In this document: positions 10,601 to 22,205 of the stretch, piece after piece
Numbering within the stretch: the first letter of the stretch is position 1
How the letters are laid out: every line of letters begins with the position of its first letter
DNA from: Clusia tigrina
Lineage: Eukaryota > Arthropoda > Insecta > Diptera > Clusiidae
Direction: 5' to 3'
Assembly: GCA_920105625.2 (NCBI GenBank)
Contig: OV050030.1
Span: forward strand, 136,571,418-136,635,417
DNA: 64,000 bases
Notes under the pieces: model-generated
Databases searched by the model: none
The model's input: the letters and a program-made list of their open reading frames with translations, nothing else
Told to the model about the DNA's origin: nothing
Program-made: the position numbers and the translations under genes

Positions 10601-11994
10601 CGGACTCAGGTGCTACAGAGCACATGACTTCACGCAAAGTTTGGTTCACTGATTTACAGATGTCAAATTCAGACCGGTTTGTTTACATTGCAAATAATGA
10701 GAAACTGCTCATTAGAGGTTTCGGCACAATGAAAATCCATGCTTTGGTAAATAACAACTGGATACCTCGTGTTCTCACAAACGTCCAATACAATTCAGAA
10801 TGATGCTTAAACAAAGAGGTGATTGAGCAGCAAATTCAGCAAAGCTTGATACACTGCAGCAATGACATTGCAGACTTATGCACATAAATGCAAAAACAAT
10901 TAAAGCCTTATGCGACAAACAGTTAGCTGATGGCATTAACATGACGGATAAAAACGATTTCTTTTGTGAAAATTGCAGGCAAAATGCATCGGCCATCACA
11001 TGGAACTGTTAAAAAACGCGAAGCAAGCAAATGTGAATATTTTCACATGGATTTATGCGGCGCTATGTTTGAACCTGGTATTGGCGGAGTTCGCTATTTC
11101 ATGTTGCTTAAGGATGAAAGCACATGCTTCAGGTATGTTTATTTTTTATCTAACAAATCTGAAGTGCTTCAAAAACTGAAAAGATACATTTTTATGGTGC
11201 GCAACATGACTGGCGAATCGGTGAAATACATACGGTGCGACAACGGTACGGAGTTTATAAACAAAGACGTTGCTGAGCTGCTGGCGAATAATGGAATTGT
11301 TCTGGAGAAGATCTCGCCGTACACCCCGGAACAAAACGGTTTGGAAAATAGGACCGTTCAAGAATCAGCTCGTACGATGTTGCTGGAAATCGGTCTAAAC
11401 AAATTTGTATGGCCTGAAGCAGTAAGAACGGTGGTCCATATTCTTAATCGGTCGGCATTGGTAAATCGGTCAAAAACACCATTCGAGTGCTGGTTTGCTA
11501 GAAAGCCAGATTTGAGTCACTTAAAGGTTTTTGGCACCGAATGCATGGTCTACCTGCCCAAACAGCTTGGAAGAAAAAAATAGGACGTTAAAGCAAAGAA
11601 GACCTTCCTAGTTGGTTATGAACCGTCAACAAAAAACTTTCATTTATACGATCAAGAGATAGCTAAAGTGGTTGTTAGCTGCGACGTCGTTTTCAACAAA
11701 AACTTAATTAAAGTTGAGCCATTTGACGATGAAGAAGCCGAACATACAAATAATGGGAGCCATGAACAACAAGATGGAACAGATTTTTCATTTTTTCGAC
11801 ATCATATCTCCAGCACACCGAAGACTTCGATGAAAATGGAAGCATCGACAACCGATGGATCAACTACACCTACCAATTCTGCATCTATAGATTCAGTTAA
11901 TGACGCAAGGGAGCACAAGCGGAGGAGAGAAGTTATACCCCCTCAACAATTTGGTTACGATTACACGAACTTGATACATATGATGACGAAATGA
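10591..11994 (+). pseudogene. Copia protease and integrase
   Basis: The protease starts VWIADSGATEHMTS with the DSGA active site intact. A stop at 10801-10803 and a damaged GAG-pre-integrase stretch follow. The integrase core begins near 11040 (HMDLCGAMFEPG, first Asp) and continues with YIRCDNGTEF (second Asp) and YTPEQNGLENRTVQESARTM. Around the catalytic Glu the spacing between NG and ARTM is three residues shorter than usual, so a 9-base in-frame deletion probably touched the active site. FECWFARKPDLSHLKVFGTEC is the normal C-terminal landmark. A stop lies at 11581-11583, then an acidic spacer leads to RT. Confidence 0.82.
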
Positions 11995-12660
11995 ATTCGG
12001 AATATGTAGAGCCCTTGAGCTGAATCAAACTTGGGAGATGTTAAAAATATTGTGGGATGCAAATGGGTGTTTAAAATTAAATCAAAAACCAGTATTTAAA
12101 GCGCGATTAGTGGCCTAAAGCAATTCGCAAGAACCTGGTATAGACTATAAGGAGACATATTCACCAGTAGTGCGATATGATTCAGTGAGAGTTGCCATGG
12201 CGATAGCTACCCATGAAGACATGGAAATTATGCAATTTGATGTGAAAACTGCATTTTTATATGACAACCTCAGTGAGGAAATTTATATGAGAATGTTACT
12301 CCAGGTAAAAGTTTAGTTTTTCGTCTCAAAAAGAGTTTTTATGGCCTTAATCAAGCTTCTCGCAATTGGAACTCAAAATTTACCGAATTTTTACAAACAT
12401 TTAAAATGAAGCAATCGATTGCTGACCATTGTGTCTTTTATGGAAATATTCAAAATATTAAGATTATTTTGCTTCTATATGTTGATGATGGGTTAATAAT
12501 ATCTCCAAGAAAAACTGTTTTACAATTATTTATTAAAAAACTATCAAACAATTTGCGTATCACTTATGGTGAAAACAATTATTATGTTGGACTTGGAATT
12601 AACCGAGATAGATTTAACAAATCTATAAAAATTAGCCAGCATTCCTATGTAATGAAAATA
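11995..12660 (+). pseudogene. Copia reverse transcriptase, part before the mariner
   Basis: VGCKWVFKIK opens the RT near 12055, with stops around 12100-12240. After one frame change the sequence continues with VFRLKKSFYGLNQASRNWNSKF and the catalytic LLLYVDDGLII near 12475. YYVGLGINRDRF and SQHSYVMKI precede the TA at 12659-12660, where the mariner sits. Order and motifs are standard Ty1/copia RT. Confidence 0.82.
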
Positions 12661-13840
12661 CCAGGTGTATACGCTTAAATCCGCTGTTTGTTCATAGATG
12701 GCGTTAGTGCCCATATTTAGCTACCATAGAAACGTCATACTTTTTTTTGTGTGAGTTCGACACCTGCTTACATCAATCATTGCACACCATCAATGATATC
12801 CTATAACAACATACATTTTCCATTGCGTAATCATGTCAAATTTTTTGCCACAAAAAGAGCATATACGGAAAGCTCTACTTTTTTGCTTTAATTTGAAGAA
12901 ATCGTCTGCCGAATCGCATCGAATGCTTGTGAAGGCCTATAGTGACAGTGCGTTATCGGAAACAACTTGCAGAGACTGGTTTCGTCGGTTTAAAGATGTC
13001 TGCCGAGCAGTTAGGTGTTACTCAACCAGCCATTTCCATGGGTTTCTCGTGCCATGGGAAAGGCTCAAAAAATCGGAAAATGAGTACCCCATGAATTGAA
13101 CGATAGGCAGATGGAGCGACGTTAGAACATATGTGAAATATTGCTTGCTAGACAAAAAAGAAAGTCGTTCCTTCATCTTGTGGTTACTGGCGATGCAAAG
13201 TGGATATACTTTGAGAATCCTAAACGAAGAAAATCATGGGTCGCTCCCGGCCAACCATCAACTTCTGCCCCAAGACCAAATCGATTTGGACGCAAGACGA
13301 TGCTGTGCGTTTGGTGGGATCAGCAAGGTGTCGTCTACTATGAACTGTTGAAACCTGGTGAAACTGTCAATGCTCACCACTACCACCAAGAACTAATCAA
13401 ATTGCGCCGTGCTTTGCGTGAAAAAAGGCCAGGTTATGAACAAAGACATGAAAAGCTGATTTTTCTCCACGATAATGCCCCATCGCACAAATCAAAAATG
13501 GTCCAAAACTACTTGGAGACACTCAACTGGGAGGTGCTACCTCATCCCGCTTATTCACCAGACCTGGCCCCTTCCGATTATCATCTGTTTTCATCCATGG
13601 GTCACGCTCTCGGAGCACAGCACTTCGATTCGTACGAAGACGTCGGAAAATGGCTTGACGAATGGTGTGTCTCGAAAGGTGAAAAATTCTTTTGGCGTGG
13701 TATACACAAATTGCCCGAGATGGGAAAAATGTATAGCTAGCGAGGGCAAATACTTTGAATAAATTATTTTTTTGCTTTCTATAAAAAAAAATGTTTTTTT
13801 TTTTTGCCAAAAAACAGCGAATTTAAGCTTATACACCTGG
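12661..13840 (+). mobile_element. Mariner DNA transposon inserted in copia
   Basis: The element is 1180 bases. The left end CCAGGTGTATACGCTTAAAT and the reverse complement of the right end, CCAGGTGTATAAGCTTAAAT, form an inverted repeat of about 30 bases with few mismatches. TA flanks both ends (12659-12660 and 13841-13842), the normal mariner target duplication. The host copia frame is the same on both sides because the net insertion (1182 bases) is a multiple of three. The size is typical for a complete mariner less a small internal loss. Confidence 0.92.
12833..13740 (+). pseudogene. Mariner transposase (DD34D), disabled
   Basis: This would cut and paste the element. The N-terminal helix-turn-helix part begins at 12833 (MSNFLPQKEHIRKALLF). 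Just after WFRRFKD about 40 residues are missing, and the sequence resumes in another frame with AEQLGVTQPAIS. A stop near 13098 follows. The catalytic part runs from 13141 to 13740. In its reading the triad is complete: D18 (TGDAKW, where E is usual after GD), D111 (LHDNAPSH) and D146 (LAPSDYHLF), with 34 residues between the last two. The catalytic core could be intact, but the DNA-binding domain is not. Confidence 0.88.
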
Positions 13841-14600
13841 TACTTAAGCGATTTAATATGGATAATGCAAAGGGTATTTCAACACCAAGTGACAGTAACA
13901 TGTATCTATCGAAATCGAGTGAATACAATATAAGATATCCATTCAGAGAAGCTGTTGGATGTTTGATGTTTGCTGCTACAGTATCCAGACCTGATATTTC
14001 GTATGCAGTTGGCGAAGTTAGCAAATTCACCAAAAATCCTAAAAACTGCCATGTACAGGCCTTCAAGAGGATATTTCGCTACTTGAAAGCAACCCTAGAT
14101 TACTTCATAGAGTACAGATCAGGTAATTCTCTTAAATTTGAAGGTTATACTATCGCAGATTTCGCTAGTGACATCGATACAATATGATCTCCAACAGGCT
14201 ATGCGTGTCTTATAAACGATAGCGCTGTAACTTGGAGGAACCATCGTCAAAAAACTGTTGCTTTGTCCACAACGGCAGCCGAATGCATGGCTGCGTGCGA
14301 AGGAACTAAGTAGTTAATTTAGCTTTAACAACTTTTGACTGTTGATGGTTGTATTGTAGATTCACCTACTGTTCTTAACATCGATAATCAGGGTTCAATT
14401 CAACTCATTGGAAATCCGGGATTGCATCACAGTACAAAGCACATTGATATAAGGTTGGATTTCATCAGGGACCTACAAAAGAATAAAACCGTTGAATTCA
14501 ATTATGTCAACACTTAGCTACAACGCGTTGATATATTTACAAAGCCCTTAACAAATCAATGTTTTAAGAGTAATTTGCAGCTTCTAGGGATGCTGCAATT
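13841..14600 (+). pseudogene. Copia RT end and RNase H, part after the mariner
   Basis: The copia frame resumes directly at the TA and runs through KGISTPSDSNMYLSKS, FREAVGCLMFAATVSRPDIS and FKRIFRYLKATLDY. RNase H motifs follow: GYTIADFASDIDT (first Asp), TTAAECMAACEG (Glu) and NIDNQGSIQL (Asp), then STKHIDIRLDFIRD and DIFTKPL. Stops at 14185-14187, near 14310 and at 14515-14517 break it. Confidence 0.85.
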
Positions 14601-14617
14601 CAAACAATGAGTGAGAG

Positions 14618-14864
14618 TGTTAAAAGCAACATTGTTTAATGGCAACACTATTTTGCATATGTATCATTCGTTAAGTCTATCAATACGTGGCGCATTCAGA
14701 TTTGCTATTATATTAAGCTATTTCAACTTTATTTTGTGACATTTGTAACTGTTCAATTTATTCCTTTATATACGTATATAACCTGTAAATAGCTCTCTTT
14801 TTTTCTAATTGTCTTTTTTGCAACGTGCATATTTAATTGACCTCGCTCGTGTTTTATTTCAACA
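14618..14864 (+). repeat. Copia 3' LTR
   Basis: It begins TGTTAAAAG after the purine-rich GAGTGAGAG (14609-14617), the likely polypurine tract. It ends TTTCAACA. It shares its order with the 5' LTR but differs at well over ten positions in the first 120 bases, and it lacks the long TA run. Confidence 0.88.
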
Positions 14865-15544
14865 GTTATCAATGCCGACATTGTGTTCTACACCTATTGT
14901 CGTAGCCTTTGCTACTTTGGTAGGTGTAGTAACTTTTTTTCATTGTGTCAAGATCGTGATTGTTTTCCTTACCTCTCGCCATAAATATGTATTTTGGTTT
15001 CTAGTATTTGACCTCTGCGAATAGGCAGACCCTTGCGGATGCAAGTAGCAACAGTGGAGGACGGGTGTTGTCCGAGTGTGGCTCCATATAGTCAGAATGT
15101 GGGGAAATGTCAGAGATAGGAGATGGTCGGCCACCGGCCTTAAACTACGAAGAGGTGTGATAAGTTTGTACGGTGATCAGGTGTGTGGTTGACTCTGTTG
15201 GGCTTATGCGGGCTACCGGGTCCTTTTTGCTGCCAGTGTTCACTGCACTGAAGCTAACACTGAGTCTACATTGGACATTAACTGAGCGCTTTATTGGCAG
15301 CTTGAGTCCACTATACTGAGTTCAGCCGCGTGAAATAATACGTGCTGAGTTCAGTTGTTAAAATCCTACTACTTATATTTCAGTATTATTTCCTAATTGT
15401 CAACTTTTTTTCAATTCAGTTTCTTTTTGTATATTCTACAAGAGATTGACAATTGTGTTCAAATCTTAACATTAAAAATTAAATATATATATTATAATTC
15501 TGCACCAGTGTGCAAATTATAAGTTGACTTCATAAGATATATTA
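14865..15544. other. Stretch without recognisable genes
   Basis: About 680 bases between the copia 3' LTR and the 3' end of Jockey copy C. I see no motif-bearing frame. The part 15010-15300 has higher GC than its surroundings and could be a short non-autonomous element or a non-LTR scrap. No inverted repeats or tRNA-like boxes were seen. Confidence 0.4.
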
Positions 15545-18080
15545 TAATGATGGCATATCTCGTCGTTTCAGTCGTGAGAAGCTTCGAGCGTTTTGCAGGA
15601 CCTGGGCTAGCGAGTTTGGATGATGCAGAAGCCTTGCATGGTATTTTCAGGCAAAACGACTAGTTCTTCTTTAACGGGTGCAATTTCTAGATCGCGATGA
15701 ATATTCACAATTCTCATGTACCACGGACCGTTGACAATGATTCTTAGTATTCTGGACTGAGATTGTTAAATTTTCTCTATATTACAAGAAATAGCAGTTG
15801 ACCATAACTGAGAGTCATATGACCAAATCGGCTTGATTGCGGCTTTGTACAGAAGAACTTTGTGTTCTATCAGAAGGCAATAGTTTTTGTGTAGTAAAAA
15901 ATCTAATTTAAGGGCTGCTATCTTTATCTGCTTTTGCTTGGCTTCTACTCGTATATGTTTGCGCCAAGTCAGCTTTCTGTCGAGATGTATTCCAAGATAG
16001 GTAGCTTCACTGGATACAGGAATGGTGACGTTGTTGAGTTTCAGGAACGTGGGTGAAGTAGTGTAAACGTGATATGCTTGATTTTCTTTTCGTTTACTCT
16101 TACGCGCCAGTTACAGGGCCAGGTTTCAATATTTCGCAAATGTCGATTTAGCTGATGTAGCGTCTGCTACTGAGTGAGAGCATGGTCTTCCAGTGTCGTC
16201 AGCAAGAGAACAGATTTCTGTTTTTTCATCTGTCATACAGGACAGGCCCGAGAACACTACCTTGGGGTAGGCAGATTCAATAATGTAGGTGCTAGATGTG
16301 GATACGTTTTACTTCACTAATAATTTTCTCTCTCTAATGTACTATTCAAGTGTAGTGTGAACTTCTGCAGGAAGCATTTGTTTCAACTTGTATGTAAGTC
16401 CGTCGTTCAAACTTTATCGAATGCCTGAGCTACGTCTAAGAATATGGCAGAACAGACCTGCTTAGACTCAAAGGCATTGCGGATTTCTTTGGTGATTCGG
16501 TGCACTTGCTCAATTGTGCCATGTTTTCTCCGAAAGCCAAATTAGTGACTTGGGATCAAGTTGTCAACATACGGCTGCATCTTTTTTTAAAAATATTCTT
16601 TCAAAAGTTGGAAAGTATATACAATAGGCTGATAGGTCTGGATGAAGAGGAATAGGTGGGTTCTTTCCCCAGCTTGCAGATCATTTTTATTACTGACAAT
16701 TTCAAAATATTTGGGAAGTATCCTTCTCGAAGAACTGCATTGAACAAGTTTAGAATTAACTTGATTGCGCATTTTGGAAATTGAGCAATCATCTCAAACT
16801 TTATCATGTCGGAGCCTTGCGCGCTTTACAGTTCGTTTTTATAGCAAGAGCCAATTCTTTAAAACTGAACTTTACCTGATGGTGTGTTTTAGGAACTTCA
16901 ATATTGGAAATTTCGAAGTTTTTTGAAGGTCGATGTTCAAACATATTTTTGAGGTAGTTTGCACATATATTTGCGTTTTCTGCATTGCACATATATTTGC
17001 GTTTTCTAGCCCATTTCCCATTTTCAAATTCTAAGGGTTGGATTGTGTTCTCGCGGACTTTTGGCGAAGTCCTAGCCTGGAGTAAGTTTTGCCGTGAACT
17101 CTCTTCAACTTATATCCCTCTGATTTGCAAGGGCTTCTCTTAGACGTTGATCAGCATCAGCTAGTTTTTGCATCAACATGGATGATCGAGACCTCTGCCA
17201 CGCTTTTCTGATACTTCTTTTCTCTCTTGCCAGCGCGTCAATATCTCCGGAAGTGACAGTTCTTTTAGAGTATGAAGATGATTTAGTTGCATGCACGACT
17301 GCCGAGACCAGTAATGGGCTAAGTCCGTCAACAAGGAAGTCTATATCCTCTGCTATTTTTAACAGTGGATCAGCCTTTAGATGGCTGTTAATGTATTGAC
17401 GATATTTTATACAACTGGTTTTGCGGTTTGTTCTTTGCGTTGGCTGTGCATTACGCATGTGATGTTTCTGCAAGTTAATTATAACAGGGGATTCTTCCGC
17501 TGAGATGAAGTGTCGGTCAATGTTTCTAGTGGCGCCAAAATCGAGTATGTCAGGAATTTTGCTATAATCAGATGGCCAGTAGGTGGGTTTACCAGTAGAT
17601 AAAATCTAGTTTAGTTGTCGTATTAATTACGAGTATAGCTGCCTTCCTTTTGGGTTTATAAGCCGAGAGCCCCAAAGCATATGCTTGCCATCAAAGTTTC
17701 CTGCTGCCAAAAATTTTGAGCTTAGAGTGTTGAAGAAATCAAGAAATTTACCTTCAGTAATGTTGTACCTTGGAGGGCAATAATCTGCGCTTATTATAAT
17801 TTCATCACCCCAGTATTGTAGCGCGACGGATGTTGCATATATGTACTCTTTTGAGTATTCTTCGACTGCGTGGTGTTTAAGATATTTTTTAACCAGAATT
17901 CCTGTTCCACCACGTGACTTACCGTCTAGTCTATTTGGGTTGTAAAATTTATAGCCTGGTAGTTTAAAATAATTGTTTGATGTTAAATCGGTTTCTGATA
18001 ACAATAGTATATCAATTTCATTTATTTGCAGCAAATTTAGTTTTTGAGTTTGCTAACGCCGTTGACATTCCAATGACATA
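15545..18080 (-). pseudogene. Jockey copy C ORF2: endonuclease-reverse transcriptase
   Basis: This is a third Jockey-clade ORF2, of a different family from A and B. The start near 18075 reads KICHWNVNGVSK. The endonuclease (18034-17627) has INEIDILLLSETDL and FLAAGNFDGKHMLWGS, where Asn stands for the usual Asp. Where SSDHSP is expected near 17490 the sequence reads SAEESP, so the catalytic Asp-His pair is lost. The linker 17473-17105 is Arg/Lys-rich. RT follows: ELALAIKTNCKARKAP, then MIKFEMIAQFP, FNAVLREGYFPNILK, FRRKHGTIEQVHRI-like antisense near 16500, and TYLGIHLDRKLTWRKHIRVE near 15990. Stops and shifts are numerous. The 3' end is near 15545. Confidence 0.78.
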
Positions 18081-18082
18081 TT

Positions 18083-18560
18083 TTAAAAAGTAAATAAAAG
18101 TAATTGCACTAACTGATGTTGCGATTTTACAACTTCTTGAAACATATTTTGCATGGTGTTCATGAATTGAGTCATGCTGCACATTAAATTGGTAACGAGA
18201 GCTTCTAAGGACGGAGAGAAAGATTCTTCGTTTGGCATACCTCTAGCAATTTCGGAATATGATGGCTTTCCAGCCAATCTGCTGTTTGGAGCGATATTAG
18301 CTGGAGCGCATTGAAAATGGGTTTTTTTACACGTGGTTCTGGTGTTTGCATTTGAGATGATTTACTCCTCATTTCTTTAACACCTATAGTTGGTCGTGTG
18401 GTTACCAGGGCAATTACTACACTTTTTTGGTGGAGTGTCACTTTTGTCACGAGAGCAGTGAGCTGTTGTGTGCAGATCCCCACAAACTACAAAAACTGGT
18501 GTTGAAGTGCTATATGACTTGGTGTGGCCGGATTCCTGGCAAATCAGACATGCACTGGAC
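18083..18560 (-). pseudogene. Jockey copy C ORF1, zinc-knuckle and C-terminal part
   Basis: The first knuckle reads C-LIC-QESGHTKSY with the last Cys changed to Ser (18555-18510). It is followed by VVCGDLHTTAHCS and CSNCPGNHTTNY. A shift then leads to the C-terminal part 18277-18083 (GKPSYSEIARGMPNEESF, then LEALVTNLMCSMTQFM). The N-terminal half is missing, and at about 18560-18600 the sequence changes to a plus-strand Helitron fragment. Confidence 0.72.
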
Positions 18561-18599
18561 CTTCCCTCTTACGGGTTATATGCACTCAATCCTACATGT

Positions 18600-19215
18600 A
18601 TACCAACTGACTTCAGTAGTATCGCTGATGCTCTTTCAATTGGCAGCAAAACGTTACACAATGCTTTTAAGTTGCCAATACCAATTTTAGAAACTTCAGT
18701 ACCAAACATTTCCGCAAATAGTGATTATGCCAGGTCTATAATGTCATCATCATTAATTATTATCGATGAAATATCTATGTACTCTGTTTTAATATTGCAA
18801 GTTCTTACGAGATTTGTGTTCAGACGATCAAAATAAAAATAAACTGTTTGCCGGGAAAACAATATTTGGAAATTTTTGTCAGTTGACCCACATGGTACAC
18901 GTTCCACTTTAATTGAAAGTTGTGTTACTGTTTGGAACGAGTTTGCTTCGTTCCATCATGTGACCTTCACCCAAAATATGAGAGCCAGACCAAAGGAAAT
19001 TGAATTTGCTGAATTTTTTAAAAGTATCTGTAATGGAGAGGCAAGATAATTCCCAGAGTTTGGTCGAATTATGATGGAAATACCGCAACACTTGGAAATG
19101 AAAGTAATATAATTGATGATGAGTTTGGGAATATTGCGGAAAGCTTTTTATCAGAACACATTTTGAGTTCCATTGCTTGAGCACCAACCAACCAATGAAG
19201 ATTGTGCTTACATTA
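18600..19215 (+). pseudogene. Helitron helicase (Pif1-like) fragment
   Basis: This is a piece of the helicase domain of a rolling-circle Helitron transposase. SKTLHNAFKLPIPILETS, then SSLIIIDEISMYS (Walker B, DE) are in one frame up to 18836. KLFAGKTIFGNFCQLTH follows. In a further frame TQNMRARPKEIEFAEFFKS and ICNGEA appear near 18980-19040, with IPQHLEM further on and an APTNQ-like block near 19180. Walker A and the Rep endonuclease are absent. The order and spacing match Helitron helicases. It is sandwiched between two minus-strand non-LTR elements, so its own ends are lost. Confidence 0.75.
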
Positions 19216-21880
19216 TTGTTGTGTGTAGGGGATTTAAGCACCGCGACCTTTCGATCGATTGTGCCCCCCATCAGAGGTTCAAAATACATCTTTGAGTCCT
19301 ATCCTCTGGATAAACGTGATGACAAGTTTTGGCTCCAGAGGTTTCACATCACTGGCAGAGCCCTGGAAAAATTCCAAGTATATCCTGCGGGTGTGCATGA
19401 GAGCCGGACATTCTGTCAAAATAGCAAATACGTCTCCTCTTCCTCCATACAGAATCTGCAGGAGCCTTCCGAGGTGACCCCCATTCTCACCATATGTGAG
19501 TTCAGTGTTTACAGTGCCCTGTGAGTAGGCCTGTCATCATCCTAAGATTATTTTGAGAGATTGATGAGTGATTCGAATCTCTTTAGGTGGTATGTCCCTA
19601 GTAGACTCTTTGATACCCTTAGGCCTGGTGCGTTAATGCAGTGTTTGTGCCTATGGTGCCCCTCATCGATCCTAAGCTGGCTGAACACCTTGCCCTTGCC
19701 TACACCACAGAAGGGTTCTGGGCCAATAAAGGGTGTTGCAGCCCCCTTCCTGGCAAGTTCTTCGGCAATCTCGATCCGTTCTATGTCATGTCTTGGTACC
19801 CATAGAAATATAACTTTGTTGCGTGAGCCAAGAGCATTGTTTTTTTGATGCACTCCCATACCAGTTTCGAATTTACCTGATGCCCTAGTGCCCTAATGGC
19901 CGCTTGGCTATCTTATCGGATTGTCGAATTGTCTAGCGCTCGTAACCTTTCTTAATGGCGTGGATTTCCGCCTGGAAGATGCTAGTATATTTGCATAGGG
20001 ATTCATAGTATTTGTATCTAGGTCCAAATAACCCCACGCCGGAACCCTATCCTGTGAGAGATCCGTCGGTGTACGAGGTGATCGTGGACTGATCTAACCT
20101 GTAGGTTTCGCTGAGACCTCTCCACTCGTTTTTGTAGCTCCACTCTGTTTTAAACAACTTAGTGAAACTGTAGCGCGTGATTGTAAAGTCCCTCGGTATT
20201 CAGAAATCTGGACTGGCCTTTGATAAAGTTTATACCATCTGACTCCCGATGAGACTTTCAGGACCATTTACTGCTCTCATCATTCTATACAGAGCCCTCT
20301 TCTCTTGTGTTTCCACAAATATGTGTAGGGGTGTAAGTTCCAGTATGACGTTCAGGGCGGCTGTAGGACAGGTTTTCATAGCCCCAGTTATACAGACGCC
20401 AGCAAGCCTTTGCACCTTAGTTAGTGCTTGCGCAAAGTTTAATTGTCTTGCTTTCTTAGCCCACAGAACCGCTCCATAAGTGATCATTGGGTGTACTATC
20501 ATGATGTACATCCATCGCAGGATCTTGGGATTGCATCCCCAATTTTTCCCCGCGATTGATATCATGAGAGATCTTTTCGCTTTACTAACTTTCTCATTGA
20601 TGTGAGACCTCCATAATAGTTTTCTATCTAGTATGACACCTAGAAATTGTATTTCAGATTGCACATTGATCTCCACTCCATTTAGTTTAATAGGTTTAAG
20701 GTTTTTGAGTTTATATTTCCTCGTGAAAGAGACAACAGAAGTTTTTATTGGGTTTATTGGAAGTCCCATCCTGTAGCACCAATCATCTGTAATTCTTAAA
20801 CCACATTGGAGTAGTTCACATAGTGTACTCTTGAATTTTCCCCTGCATGTAATCGCTATGTCATCAGCGTATCCCTGACAGCATAACCCCATGGTAGTTA
20901 ACTCCCAGAGAATTTCATCCACCACAAGGCACCACAGCAGGGGAGATAGTACTCCACCCTGCGGCCATCCTCGAACAGTATTAACCACTGTGGTTGTTGA
21001 GATGAGGGATACTTCGGTTGTTCTGGTTTTCAGTATTTGTTCTATCCAATTGAATAGGTTAGAGTTTACTTCCTTACAAACAAGGGCCCTACTCACTGCC
21101 TTGTGTGATGTGCTGTCAAAGGCTCCTTCAATATCCAAAGAAGGCCCCTAACGCCACCTCCTTGTCCTCGAGGGCTTGCTGGAGTGTTTCCGTCAGCTCA
21201 TACAGAGCAGTTTCAGTAGATCTGCTTGCCCTATATGCATGTTGGTTCGGATGGAGGGGTGCATACACCGGAATCTGTGTTCTGATGAAGTTGTCACAGA
21301 ACTTTTCAGCTGTTTTCAAGATGAATGAGGTTGGCCGGAATGATTGGGATTGGGGGGATTTGGGATGAAGTGGGTCCTTCTTCCCAGCCATCGGGATGAA
21401 AACCACCTTGGCCCTAATCCATGGAGCTGGTATGTAGCCCAGTGCCTGACTACCCCTTTTGTAGCAGGGCTGGAAAGATACCATCCACTCTGGTGACTTA
21501 AATGGTTTTAATGTCTGGATTGTCCATTTTAGCCGATCACTGGTGCATATAGATTTTGCTATAGCCCAGTCCTCATTTCTGAGTCTGTCTACCCCCTTCT
21601 TCATTGCGTACAACGGACCCTGGGGAGTGAGTTTTCAGAAGAAGCATAGCTTTTTCTCCCTCATTTAGAGTATTACTACTATCATCTCTCCTAAGAGTGA
21701 CTGATGAGATAGTGTGTCTCTTTGCTAGAGCTTTGTGCAGCCGACTAGCTTCCGGAGTGTCAGTGATACCTTCACAGTATTTCCTGAAACTTATATGTTT
21801 GGCACTTCTAATTTCCTTCTTGTAGTTAGTGAGAGCCACCGTATATTCCTCCCATTTACCTATACTTTTAGCCCGGTTTC
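19215..21880 (-). pseudogene. LOA-like non-LTR element 1: RT, RNase H and C-terminal zinc region
   Basis: The reverse-strand pol lacks its endonuclease. The linker 21839-21573 has LTNYKKEIRSAKHISFRKYC. RT begins with LKPFKSPEWMVSF and ALGYIPAPWIRAKVVFIP. An almost clean 302-codon stretch (21138-20230) contains DIEGAFDSTSH, PQGGVLSPLLW, the catalytic GYADDIAI and IQFLGVILDRKLLWRSHI. RNase H follows with shifts (TDGSLTG near 20060, FQAEIHAI near 19960, WVPRHDIE near 19790). The C-terminal block LTGHCK, then SEGSCRFCMEEEET, lies near 19520-19430. RT plus RNase H plus this Cys/His tail points to the LOA/I-like group; the exact clade is a judgement. Confidence 0.78.
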
Positions 21881-21884
21881 AGGG

Positions 21885-22205
21885 TTTCAGATCGCAGTAT
21901 TTCATTTATTTCAAGGAAACTTAGAACTTCCTTTTTACGTTTGCAAACGCTGTTGGCATTCCAATGACATATTTTCAAAAAGTTCATTTTTTGGATAAAA
22001 GTAATTGCATCAACTGGTTCTGCAATTTGAAAAATTCTTGAAACATATTTTACATTTTGGTCATGAATTGAGTCATGCTGCACGGTTAATAAGTAATGAG
22101 AGCTTCTAACAACGAAGAGAAAGATGTCTCTTTGGTTTGTTCATTTGGCATACCTCTAGAAATTTCTGAATATGATTGCTTTCCAGTCAATGTGCTGTAG
22201 TTTGT
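21885..22205 (-). pseudogene. Jockey fragment D (ORF1 end / ORF2 start)
   Basis: The minus strand reads FLKICHWNANSVCKRKKEV near 21990-21930, an ORF2 endonuclease start. Bases 22060-22200 align closely with 18160-18290 of copy C (ORF1 C-terminus). It is thus a 320-base piece of the same family as copy C. At about 21880 it passes directly into the LOA-like linker, with the frame running a few codons across the junction. Confidence 0.7.

Larger units (their letters stand above)
9560..14864 (+). mobile_element. Copia (Ty1/copia) LTR retrotransposon, interrupted by mariner
   Basis: The two LTRs (9560-9825 and 14618-14864) flank a copia-order polyprotein: gag, protease, integrase, RT, RNase H. 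In Ty1/copia elements the integrase comes before RT, as here. Removing the 1180-base mariner leaves an internal region of about 3.6 kb. The pol frame is one single frame from 10591 to 14517 on both sides of the mariner, broken by roughly ten stop codons rather than many shifts. The 5-base flanks (AACAT and GTTAT) do not match, so there is no target-site duplication. The LTRs differ at many positions, so the insertion is old. Confidence 0.88.

Noticed and set aside
20249..21368. Several plus-strand frames of 76-87 codons
   Set aside because: All are antisense to the strong RT frame 21138-20230 and its upstream part, which carries the catalytic motifs.
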